Positions 52,222 through 60,936 of a DNA stretch of 64,000 bases are shown here, piece by piece. Within the stretch, counting starts at the first letter, position 1, and every line of letters begins with the position of its first letter. Origin of the DNA: Chitinophaga caeni (GTDB lineage: Bacteria; Bacteroidota; Bacteroidia; Chitinophagales; Chitinophagaceae); assembly GCF_002557795.1 (NCBI RefSeq), contig NZ_CP023777.1, positions 3,047,001 to 3,111,000 on the forward strand, in the 5' to 3' direction. A program made the translations under genes and the position numbers. The notes beneath the pieces were generated by a model that saw only the letters and a program-made list of their open reading frames with translations, ran no database searches and was not told where the DNA came from.

Positions 52222-54642
52222 TTAGAATTTGAATGCAACGTTACCCACGAACCTTCTTGGCATTTGCGGTTCTAAGGTGCTCCAACCTTTATAATATACC
52301 TCGTTCGTGATATTATCCAGTTTGAAAGTTACGTCAAACTTAGGTGAATTATAGAATAGGGAAGCATTGATTACGGTGTAAGATGGTAGGGTAAATACGC
52401 CGGTGGTAACACGGTTTAATATCTTGTTCTCGCTGGCGTAGTTACCGCCGAAACCGATCCCGAAACCTTTCAGTTTTCCACTGGTTAACTTGTAAGTAGC
52501 CCAAAGGTTGGCCAAGTTTTGTGGTCCCGCTTCTTCCGGGCGCCTATCGAGGTAATCAGAGGTGCCTTCAGCTTTCGTTATTTTGCTATCGTTATAGCTA
52601 TAACCTGCCAAGATGTTTAAGCCTGGTGCCGGGCTAGCAGTTACCGCCGCCTCGATGCCTTTGCTGTACCTTGTTCCACCTTGGGTATATTCCTGCGGAC
52701 CGGTGCTCAATATGATGTTTTTTACCTTGATGTCGTAATAGCTTAAGCTACCACTCAATAGTCCACCCAGTAAATTGACCTTGATGCCGCCTTCTAGCTG
52801 ATTGGCTTGTTCCGGGTCAAAAGATTGCATCACGTTGTCTTTGTTCATCCTAGGGGCAGCATTTGTGAACCCGTTCATGTAATTGGCAAAAACGCTTAAA
52901 GTATTGATGATAGGTTGGTAAACGATACCAAACTTAGGGGATACTGCTGTTTGACCGTATTTACTGGACTCGCTTACCGTTGTACCGCCATTTTCAAATC
53001 GATCTACGCGCACGCTTGCCATCGCGGATAGGGACGGCAAGATATTGAACACATCGGAAATGTAAGCGCTGTAAATTTTCTGGTTGGCATTAGAAATGTT
53101 CAAGGAATCGTTCTTAAGCAATTCATCCATATGGGCTTTGGTTAAGACCCCGTTATCGAATCCGTCCATACGAACCTCACCGTTTTGTACGTAGTTTGAA
53201 TTGCTACCGTTAGCATCGCTTTCGAAGTAATCCAATCCTACTACCACGCGGTTGCGGAACTTGCCTAAATAGAAATCACCGGTAAAGTTTTGTTGGATAT
53301 CCGTTGTGTTTGTATATGCATCTTGGTTGCTGATGTAGCGGGCAAATGTGCTTTTTACATCTGGAAAGCCCGGTAAATATTGCGTTCCTTCGTACAAATA
53401 AGAATAATAACCCTGCGTCTTCGCGGTACTTCTGGAAACCACGGTTTGCGAAGTCCAACTGTCAGACAATTGATACAACATTTGCGCCTGCACGTTTGAA
53501 GTTGGATTTTTAATACTTAAATCATTGCTGGTAAATGAATTTTTAGGGTTATATCCCAATTCGTCTAAATTCTTGGCGAATAGCGTCGTACTACGATCGA
53601 AGAAGATCATCGTAGGATTGGTACGCTCCGTTTGATAAAACTCCGCATTTACCAGGAAGCTCAAACGATCATTTACTTTGTACGTTAATGAAGGGGCGAT
53701 ATAACGGTTTTTAGCAAAACCGGCATCCTGGAAGCTGTTCTCATCATGGTAAGCGCCAACTACGCGGAACAATATTTTTCCATCTTTGTCTAGGGGAGTA
53801 TTTACATCCAGCGTGAAGCGATTTAAACCGTAACTACCGCCGGTATAGGAAACGGAGCCACCGAAATGGTCATACGGGCGCTTGGTAACCACGTTAATCA
53901 AACCGCCGTAAGAAACCAGGGAGCTACCGAATAATGTACCGGAGGGACCTTTAATTACTTCAATTCTTTCTATCCCGGCAACATCTAAACCACCATTGGT
54001 AATCCCGGCCAAACCGTTTTTCATGGTTGGTTGAACCGCGAAGCCGCGGAGTGCGAAATAACCGGCGCCATCGCCGCCGCGACCGGTAGACGACCATAAT
54101 TTATCGATCCCCGGTGCATTTTTCAACGCATCGTCGAAGTTGGTAACCACTTGGTCGCGCATGACACCACTTGAAATTGTATTATAAACTTGCGGATTTT
54201 CAATATCGGCAATTGGTAACCTCGCGATATATTGAGAGTTGGGCTGTTGGTATTTATTCCTGGCAGCCGTAATCACCACTTCGTTTAGTTTCTGCTCGGA
54301 AACATCCAGTTGCAGGTTTACCGTCACCGTTTTTTCCTTTTCTACGGTTACGGGTTGACTGACAGTTTCGTAACCGATCAGCGATACTTCAATCGTATAA
54401 TTACCCGGGGCTACGTTGCGGATTGTATATTGACCATTTTCATCGCTGATGGTGCCTTTTTTCGTTCCTTTTAATAAAACTATTACGGAGGGAGCCGGTT
54501 TATTATCGGATGTAGTGATGGTACCCTTGATAGTACCGCCATTTTCTACATCTTCGGCCAATACGGGGGCCATTAGCGCGAATAACATTGCGCATAACAT
54601 GCTGATTCCTTTCCAATTAATCGAATTGCGTAAAAATACCAT
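52222..54642 (-). CDS. TonB-dependent siderophore-type receptor
   Basis: The 806-residue protein has a signal peptide (about 1-29, ending MAPVLA), a carboxypeptidase-like regulatory domain (NGGTIKGTITTSDNKPAPSV to about residue 120), the plug (IERIEVIKGPSGTLFGSSLV, with NVVTKRPYD) and a barrel ending in FVGNVAFKF. The GPxGTLFGxxxxGGxIN plug pattern matches TonB siderophore receptors such as FhuE/FpvA rather than SusC. It imports iron-siderophore or a related chelate. No siderophore synthesis or FecR/sigma genes are near. Single gene. Confidence 0.93.
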   Translation of the reverse strand: MVFLRNSINWKGISMLCAMLFALMAPVLAEDVENGGTIKGTITTSDNKPAPSVIVLLKGTKKGTISDENGQYTIRNVAPGNYTIEVSLIGYETVSQPVTVEKEKTVTVNLQLDVSEQKLNEVVITAARNKYQQPNSQYIARLPIADIENPQVYNTISSGVMRDQVVTNFDDALKNAPGIDKLWSSTGRGGDGAGYFALRGFAVQPTMKNGLAGITNGGLDVAGIERIEVIKGPSGTLFGSSLVSYGGLINVVTKRPYDHFGGSVSYTGGSYGLNRFTLDVNTPLDKDGKILFRVVGAYHDENSFQDAGFAKNRYIAPSLTYKVNDRLSFLVNAEFYQTERTNPTMIFFDRSTTLFAKNLDELGYNPKNSFTSNDLSIKNPTSNVQAQMLYQLSDSWTSQTVVSRSTAKTQGYYSYLYEGTQYLPGFPDVKSTFARYISNQDAYTNTTDIQQNFTGDFYLGKFRNRVVVGLDYFESDANGSNSNYVQNGEVRMDGFDNGVLTKAHMDELLKNDSLNISNANQKIYSAYISDVFNILPSLSAMASVRVDRFENGGTTVSESSKYGQTAVSPKFGIVYQPIINTLSVFANYMNGFTNAAPRMNKDNVMQSFDPEQANQLEGGIKVNLLGGLLSGSLSYYDIKVKNIILSTGPQEYTQGGTRYSKGIEAAVTASPAPGLNILAGYSYNDSKITKAEGTSDYLDRRPEEAGPQNLANLWATYKLTSGKLKGFGIGFGGNYASENKILNRVTTGVFTLPSYTVINASLFYNSPKFDVTFKLDNITNEVYYKGWSTLEPQMPRRFVGNVAFKF

Positions 54643-54823
54643 AACCTTATTTCTTTTAGATCTGCTGGCGCAAAATTCTATCAGTTTAAAGGCTATGAGA
54701 AGTCCAATCGGGAAATTTATTTACGAGATAAGGAAAAATTCAACACCGGGAAATTCTAAAATGTTGATTTTCAATTACTACTTATTAGTTAGCAAGAAGG
54801 GAGCTGCAAAATTTTATTGTATA

Positions 54824-55273
54824 TTATTGACAATCAATATTATATAGCGGGGTGTTTTCATTAAACCGGATGGAGTCCGGGCGGCTAAATATCATTTTTC
54901 CATCTTGATCTGCCATGGGGCCATAGCCCTCGATCATTTCATTGCCTTTCCTCAAGAAAATAACCTGCCTAGTGCTGAAGATACCTTCCGATTTGAAGGT
55001 ATAATCGGCTACCAATGTGTCACCATGGAAATTACCCACCAATGTCCCGGAATTTTTATCTTTCTCGAAAAAGGCATATTCCAATTTACCGTTTACATTG
55101 TCGCCAAGTATAAAAAGTTGCATACTTACCAGGTCCTTGTTATTGGAGAACTGGTAACAAAGCGTGTCCGGTTGCGGATCGGTTTCCTGTTGCAGGTTCT
55201 TGTCGTTCTTGGTGGAATTATTGCATGCCAGGCAGGATAAAACCAACGTAAAGCTTAGTAATGAATATCGCAT
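54824..55273 (-). CDS. small lipoprotein, 149 aa
   Basis: The ATG at 55273 gives a lipoprotein signal (MRYSLLSFTLVLSCLAC, Cys17); the open frame continues upstream to 55408 without a signal-like start. The mature part has the pattern DTLCYQFSNNKDLVSMQLFILGDNVNGKLEY and GNFHGDTLVADYTFKSEGI, resembling small beta-rich lipoproteins of unknown function common in Bacteroidota. Its end is convergent on nothing; the receptor gene starts 181 bases further down on the same strand. Confidence 0.72.
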   Translation of the reverse strand: MRYSLLSFTLVLSCLACNNSTKNDKNLQQETDPQPDTLCYQFSNNKDLVSMQLFILGDNVNGKLEYAFFEKDKNSGTLVGNFHGDTLVADYTFKSEGIFSTRQVIFLRKGNEMIEGYGPMADQDGKMIFSRPDSIRFNENTPLYNIDCQ

Positions 55274-55575
55274 TATACAAGTTTTTTCCGGGAAGGGAAA
55301 GCTTAAAAAATCCAGTAGAATATTCTCATTACAAAATAAGAAAATAGTTAATATTTTACTTACATTTGAAACTGATCCGAAAATAGGATTTATTTGATAA
55401 TACCCCAAAATGAAATTTGCCCCAATTCTATCGTTTCATGTCAAAGGGTATGAGAGCATGGAATTTCGTTACATCGATTAATGGATAAAACCAACTTGAT
55501 CTTTCGAGCTGCTCCACAGTGCGTAGTTACCGGGGATCAAAACCTGTAAAAACTGTATAAATAAATATTCTTGGT
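55274..55575. other. divergent intergenic region, 302 bp
   Basis: It carries the promoters of the small lipoprotein (minus) and of the three-gene cassette (plus). The part next to the cassette is AT-rich (AACTGTATAAATAAATATTC just before the ATG). I found no consensus -7 or inverted-repeat operator. Confidence 0.45.
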
Positions 55576-57300
55576 ATGCCCCATTACCTTTTTTTTGGCA
55601 TCACGTCATTGTTGATTGCTTTGTTGCTGGTAGCTTGTGCTTACGGCATTTTCCTCTTTTATAAATTTTCACTTTTTAAACACAATCTATTCGGAGAAAC
55701 AATTACCGTGCGGTTATTGACGCTCATGGTGGCCGGCGCGATCAAAAAAGCATTCTTTTACGCGTTTTGGACAGCCCCCTTTAATTTATTCCTCATATTG
55801 ATAAATGCGCTTATAAAGTGGGTTGGCCGGCTGGACGGCGATCAGCTCAACTTGCAAGAAACCTTGCAATATGTATCGGGCTTATTCGAAAATTGTATGA
55901 ATTGGATAACGGGGAATTTGCTCAACTTCGATGTATTGCTGGGAGTGTTAATTGCCTGGTTGTTGCAAGCTGTCTTGACCGGGGTATTTTACAATAAAAA
56001 AACGAACCGGTACGAGGTCCAGGATAACTTGCAGTACTTTTATAAGCATCATATCTTGCAAGCATCCACCCGCGTAAAACAGAACGTGGCCTTAACCTTG
56101 CTGCTACTATTGAGCTTATACCTTGTTTTATGTGTAACAATCGCGATTCCCTATATAAATTACAACCAGGCCGATGGTAGGGCCGACTCTTCCCGCACTT
56201 GGCTTCAATTGAATGTAGCCAACGGCAGCAAGTTATTACTGAACACGGAACGGTTCAAGCTCGATTCCGCGAATGTGTTTCAAAAGTTCAGGGAACAAGA
56301 TGTCTCGAAACTCTCCCCTTCGGCACAGGAAATTTTTATCCATAATTTCAAAGGTTTGCAACATAGCCTGGGTAGCAAAAGTATCTATATCAATAACTTG
56401 GTGGCCCAATATAACCGTTCCCTGGATGAATATTTAACCAGTGGGAATACCAAGAAAGCTGCGCTGGAATCCAAATTAAGAAATTACAGTGGTGGCAAAC
56501 GTTTGCAATACGAGTATTTCCAAAGATTACAAGATTATTTTGATACGGAATTAGGAAGCCGCGAAATTGAATTGAAAAGCTTCCAATACCGTATTTTAAA
56601 CGATTATGATAATTATATCGCTAATTACGCCAATTATTATATTTCTATTTACGACGATTTTATTACCGAGTTACAGAAGCTTGGAAATGCACAAGCCCCC
56701 CAGTATTTATACGACTATTTCTATGTCAGGACGGCCGTAACGCCGGGAAATACCTATTATGCCTGGACTAACTTTAACTGGCGGCCGGAACCCAAGGAGC
56801 CCGTCCCGGGAGAAGAGTGGGGGTGGATCGGCAGGAGCGCAAGTTGGCTACTACTACCTAATAACGCCGACCTCGTTTTAATCATCGGTATGTTTGGCTT
56901 CGGTATGTTGGGAGCCGCGATTAGTAGTTATATCAACAGGAAAGAAGAGGATGCTGCGGTATCGTATATGAAAGACCTGCATGTCATCGTTGTACGGGGA
57001 TTCAGCGCTGCGATCGTCATATTTTTAGCCACCAAGGGCGGTATTGCCATAATAAATAATGGCAGCAATAACCCTAACCCGCACGTTTTATTTTTTACAT
57101 GCCTCGTAGGCGCTGTTTTTAGTGACAGGATATGGGAATGGGCTAAAAAGCAACTTACATTCAAGCCTCCTGGAAAGGAACCAGGCCAAATAGATCAACC
57201 GGATGAAGGCGATGCATATAAAAAAATTCCTGAACCCGGCCAAGCAACCTTCGTAAACATGGAGACCCCGGATGAAGGGGCGTTATCACCTAAACAATAG
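55576..57300 (+). CDS. polytopic membrane protein with large soluble loop, 574 aa (cassette gene 1)
   Basis: I do not recognise a family. Hydrophobic segments lie at about residues 5-29, 45-80 (possibly two), 117-137 and 170-195, then a soluble stretch of about 230 residues (196-425) rich in charged helices and tyrosines (YEYFQRLQDYFD, IANYANYYISIYDDF), then three more helices at 430-455, 475-500 and 505-525. The C-terminal 45 residues are polar, Pro- and Glu-rich and probably cytoplasmic. No catalytic motif is visible. It starts the operon and precedes gene 2 by 16 bases. Confidence 0.8.
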   Translation: MPHYLFFGITSLLIALLLVACAYGIFLFYKFSLFKHNLFGETITVRLLTLMVAGAIKKAFFYAFWTAPFNLFLILINALIKWVGRLDGDQLNLQETLQYVSGLFENCMNWITGNLLNFDVLLGVLIAWLLQAVLTGVFYNKKTNRYEVQDNLQYFYKHHILQASTRVKQNVALTLLLLLSLYLVLCVTIAIPYINYNQADGRADSSRTWLQLNVANGSKLLLNTERFKLDSANVFQKFREQDVSKLSPSAQEIFIHNFKGLQHSLGSKSIYINNLVAQYNRSLDEYLTSGNTKKAALESKLRNYSGGKRLQYEYFQRLQDYFDTELGSREIELKSFQYRILNDYDNYIANYANYYISIYDDFITELQKLGNAQAPQYLYDYFYVRTAVTPGNTYYAWTNFNWRPEPKEPVPGEEWGWIGRSASWLLLPNNADLVLIIGMFGFGMLGAAISSYINRKEEDAAVSYMKDLHVIVVRGFSAAIVIFLATKGGIAIINNGSNNPNPHVLFFTCLVGAVFSDRIWEWAKKQLTFKPPGKEPGQIDQPDEGDAYKKIPEPGQATFVNMETPDEGALSPKQ

Positions 57301-57316
57301 TTTTTAATCCTTATAC

Positions 57317-59524
57317 ATGAAGAAGATCCTTTTAACAATGATGCTATCCGCTATGGCTACTTATTGCCTGGCACAGGATAATTATTTTAAAGATGCTCAA
57401 TTGCTCAAATCCCTCAAGCCTTATATATCCCAAATAAAGGTTGTTTTAGATGGGGATACCTTGCGGTTGGCCGATCCGCTGGCTGATCCTTTTACACCTT
57501 TTATCAACCTGTTGCATCAAGCGCAAGCCGTTACCGGCGATGCGTACGCAGGTAACGATACCAACACTGTAAACGAGGGGGAGTTAGTGAATACTAATAA
57601 TCAAAACGAAACGACCCCGGCAACGGAAACCAGTTTGTTGAAAAAAGCCGAAGAGGAATCAGCATTGAAGAAAGAACTATTGGCGGCAGCCTGGTTGCTT
57701 AATAATAATTCGGAAGTGGATTTGCTTGCTGTAAATGATTTTCCCAAAAGCTTCCCGATGTTGAAGAGAATTAAAAGTAATATCATCGAGGGAGGTTTCG
57801 GTCAATCTGAAGGGCAACCGACCAACTTCGCTTTTTCTGAAGCCGCCATAATTTACGGTGTGACGGATTTTATTATCAAGCGTGCAAAGGAACAATTGGT
57901 GGAAGTTTACCTCGAAGGTTGGTACGATAAATTGGAAAGCGATGAAACGCTCCGGCAAATGTTGCCGCAAACCCTGGATGTGATGAACGCTTTTATCCAG
58001 GATAACGGTATTAGTCTTGCCAAATACGGTGATAAATGGAAGGTGGCTATGCAGGAAGATATCCGCAATTTTCCCAACTTACTGCAAGGGGAAACATTTG
58101 TTTCCAATACCATGGAGCGCCTATGGCCAAAGATGGAAAGCACACAGCGTTCGGAGTTCGTGGCTGCTATCTCGGGCAGCGCCCAATTGGCGTACAGGAT
58201 CTATATGAAAGAACATGCTGTAAATGTTATCAATACGATGGCTGCGAACTACTACTTGCCAAGTAAGACGGGGGATAAAGCGCCGGTATTCAAAAGGATG
58301 ATGGTGCTACTCCAAGTGTTATCGGAAGTGGCGGGAACGATGAGCGAAAAGCAGACTTACACGGTAGTCAATATTTCAGATGCCAGGAAGATGGATCTTG
58401 AAAGTTGGGAAATATTAATCAAGTTAATTTATACTAGGAATCACCTGCAACTGAAATACGTATTTCAAAACAATAAAACTTTCGACAATTTAACCCGCTC
58501 CAGCTTAACCGACTTTAACGAGTTCCGGCTCTTGCTTGAAAACGGTATCGCGCAATTTCAAAATATACAGGATTTGTTAAGCCTTGAGAAAGGGGAGAAG
58601 CTGTCGTTCGAAGAAAGCCGGAAACTGTTTGAATCTGCCTTTGCATTATTTGGAACGGGAAACCAGTTTCTCTTGCATTACAATATTGTAAAGGATGACA
58701 CATTTTATCAATCGTTCAAACAATATTCCGGTTTCGTTACTGAAATGGGTGAAGGTATATCTACACAGCAATACGGGAAAGTGTTAGATGGCACTATCGG
58801 CGTATTCAACACCGTTACAAAAGAGTATCCTTCGCGCTTAGCTGATACGGTAACGAAGAATTTGCAGCGCTACGGTAGTTTCATGCTTAACATCATTGCA
58901 TCGAAAGATGCGGGACAGGTAGAGGCCGCGTTAGACGAATTGATACCCAAAGGTAGTTACCAACTCAAGAATTATAAGCGTACCGTGGTGTCATTGAGCG
59001 CGTTTCCGGGTGTGATGTTCGGTGGGGAAAATATCAAGAAATACCCGGTAGATGCCGGCGGGGCGGTTATTCCCGGCAGCAAGAAGGAAGTGCAAACAAA
59101 GTATTCTTTAGCGCCTTACCTGCCGATCGGTTTTGATATCAGCTTCCATGTTGCAGGTGGTGAAAAATTGTATCAAAAGGCCATGAAAAAGAAGTCGGGA
59201 AGTATGAACATCGGTATTCAACTGGTTGATCTCGGGGCGGTGTTGAATTATCGTTTATCCAGCGATTCTACCGTGGAAACCGCGCCCGATGTAAGTTGGA
59301 AGCAACTTTTCTCGCCGGGATTGCAATTAATGTGGCATTTTAATAATTCCCCGGTTGTAATCGGTGCTGCATGTAACTATACACCTGATTTAAGGAAGAT
59401 TAACCAGGATGGAAATACGTACAGCTCGAATGCTTTCCGGTTCGGGATATTCTTAGGTGTCGATGTCACTTTCTTCAATCTTTTTACTTCAAAGAAACCC
59501 TCCTGGGGCGATTATAAACCCTGA
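57317..59524 (+). CDS. exported protein, 735 aa, with barrel-like C-terminus (cassette gene 2)
   Basis: The N-terminus is a signal peptide (MKKILLTMMLSAMATYCLAQ). Residues about 30-555 are largely helical with a low-complexity Glu/Thr/Asn linker (about 75-120). The last 180 residues alternate hydrophobic and polar in short strands (GFDISFHVAGGEKLY, SMNIGIQLVDLGAVLNYRL, LQLMWHFNNSPVVIGAACNY, FRFGIFLGVDVTFFNLF), which resembles an outer-membrane barrel or beta-rich secreted domain. I do not recognise the family. It is 5 bases upstream of the protease gene and is surely co-transcribed with it. Confidence 0.8.
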   Translation: MKKILLTMMLSAMATYCLAQDNYFKDAQLLKSLKPYISQIKVVLDGDTLRLADPLADPFTPFINLLHQAQAVTGDAYAGNDTNTVNEGELVNTNNQNETTPATETSLLKKAEEESALKKELLAAAWLLNNNSEVDLLAVNDFPKSFPMLKRIKSNIIEGGFGQSEGQPTNFAFSEAAIIYGVTDFIIKRAKEQLVEVYLEGWYDKLESDETLRQMLPQTLDVMNAFIQDNGISLAKYGDKWKVAMQEDIRNFPNLLQGETFVSNTMERLWPKMESTQRSEFVAAISGSAQLAYRIYMKEHAVNVINTMAANYYLPSKTGDKAPVFKRMMVLLQVLSEVAGTMSEKQTYTVVNISDARKMDLESWEILIKLIYTRNHLQLKYVFQNNKTFDNLTRSSLTDFNEFRLLLENGIAQFQNIQDLLSLEKGEKLSFEESRKLFESAFALFGTGNQFLLHYNIVKDDTFYQSFKQYSGFVTEMGEGISTQQYGKVLDGTIGVFNTVTKEYPSRLADTVTKNLQRYGSFMLNIIASKDAGQVEAALDELIPKGSYQLKNYKRTVVSLSAFPGVMFGGENIKKYPVDAGGAVIPGSKKEVQTKYSLAPYLPIGFDISFHVAGGEKLYQKAMKKKSGSMNIGIQLVDLGAVLNYRLSSDSTVETAPDVSWKQLFSPGLQLMWHFNNSPVVIGAACNYTPDLRKINQDGNTYSSNAFRFGIFLGVDVTFFNLFTSKKPSWGDYKP

Positions 59525-59529
59525 AGAAA

Positions 59530-60177
59530 ATGAAGAACAATACTAAAATCATACGCGGGGGTACCTGTGGCGCCGGTAGCCTGGGCGGATTCTTCAAGAT
59601 GCCGAACCGGGAGTTCGTGTATGGCATCACCAATAACCATGTGGCTGCTAACCTGAACCAATGCCAAGTTGGCGATGCCATTAGGGATGTGGGATCAGGC
59701 CAGCAAGTTGGTTCGCTGAGTCATTGGGTGCCGTTATTGAAATACGAGGCACTGCAAAAGATCAATTATGTTGATATGGCATTGGTTAAATTAAATGCCG
59801 GCCTTGCTTGCGAGTGGATAATGAAAGACACCTCTCTTCAAAAGCCCCTAGGATTTATTGAACCGAGGCAAAAGGGACAGGTTTATATGATGTTGCCCGG
59901 TGGCGAAATCCGTGAAGGTGTAATCAGCAAGAGCGCTATTAATCACGTGATGGAATTCTCCCTATGTAAAAGCCCTTTCCTTTTCACGCGCCTCGTAGAA
60001 ATCACACCTACCAGCGATGGGCAGTTTTCTGAAGCGGGTAATTCGGGTAGCGTTATTTTTTCAAGTACGCATTATATCGTGGGGATTATATTGGGCGCCA
60101 ATAGCGATGGAACTAAAAGTTATGCAATACCTTTTATCGATGGGATACTTAATTATGCCCCGTTGATTATTGCCTGA
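59530..60177 (+). CDS. trypsin-like serine protease, cytoplasmic (cassette gene 3)
   Basis: The 215-residue protein has the chymotrypsin-fold order and triad: His37 in GITNNHVA, Asp82 in NYVDMALVKL and Ser172 in EAGNSGSVIFS (GNSG in place of GDSG), followed by the oxyanion-side strand IVGIILGANSDGTKSYAIP. The opening GGTCGAGSLGGFFKMPN is typical of the first strand of this fold. There is no signal peptide, so it should stay in the cytoplasm. The intact triad predicts activity; the target is unknown. It is the last gene of the cassette and is followed by a terminator. Confidence 0.88.
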   Translation: MKNNTKIIRGGTCGAGSLGGFFKMPNREFVYGITNNHVAANLNQCQVGDAIRDVGSGQQVGSLSHWVPLLKYEALQKINYVDMALVKLNAGLACEWIMKDTSLQKPLGFIEPRQKGQVYMMLPGGEIREGVISKSAINHVMEFSLCKSPFLFTRLVEITPTSDGQFSEAGNSGSVIFSSTHYIVGIILGANSDGTKSYAIPFIDGILNYAPLIIA

Positions 60178-60244
60178 ATACACTTAAAATAATATGGTTA
60201 ATCATTAAGATAGTATTAGTTTGCCTTCAAGTACAATCAATCAC

Positions 60245-60275
60245 AAGCCCAAGGGAGTATGCCTTTGGGCTTTTT
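60245..60275 (+). terminator. terminator of the three-gene cassette
   Basis: AAGCCCAAGG (60245-60254) pairs with CCTTTGGGCTT (60262-60272) with one bulge and is followed by TTT on the plus strand, 67 bases after the protease stop. It closes the operon before the next SusC gene. Confidence 0.82.
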
Positions 60276-60936
60276 GATACATATGATTTAATTGATATAA
60301 CATGATGTTTCCCAATGCCCTTAGCGTTCTCGCACGGTAATGTGAATAACTTATTTTAAAATTAACCGAAAATTTCAATTGAAAAATTACAATTTATAGA
60401 GATTAGCAATTATCTTGTAAATGCGAATAAATGGAATTAAATAGTCTTTTGGAAACCCAGGTTAATTCTACTTTCTGCTATTTCTAATGTAGAAAATAAT
60501 GAACTCAATGCTTTGAGTAATAGCGTGTCTTGTTTAATGTAGAGAATTAGTAACATATCCTGGTTGATTTATTGTCAAAGTGCAGTGCAGTAATAGTTGT
60601 CACCAATATAATGCAGTATCATGTTTTTATTTAAGGGAGTTTGCAAAGGTAGTATCATTTTTATTAAGCGTAATGCTTTGAATCCACTGTAGTATAGTTT
60701 TAAATACTATTGAAAGACCATGTGGCCGGTTGTTGAAATGACTGGTTAGGATTCCTATTGAATAGCATTTGCAATTATAGCGTCATTTATTATAATTTAT
60801 CATAACAGTTTGCAATGAAAGTACTTCCCAGGGCTCCTTAAGAGGCTTTGCGGGCGACTGTAGGTTATGGACATATTCGTATGTTGTCGCCTAGCTACAA
60901 GTCTGTTATTTATCAATCCAAAAACAAATCACTAAG
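60276..60936. other. leader region of the second SusC gene, about 660 bp
   Basis: AT-rich, no supported gene. Near its end a two-tiered inverted repeat (GGCGAC at 60853-60858 with GTCGCC at 60886-60891, enclosing ACATA/TATGT with a TTCG loop) lies about 45 bases before the ATG and could be an RNA structure in the leader. A possible -7-like sequence occurs near 60640 (AGTTTGCAAA), not a full match. Confidence 0.5.

Noticed and set aside
60178..60936. Possible CRISPR or direct-repeat array in the gap before the second SusC gene
   Set aside because: Only short chance similarities such as AATGCTTTGA occur; there is no regular spacing or repeat unit.
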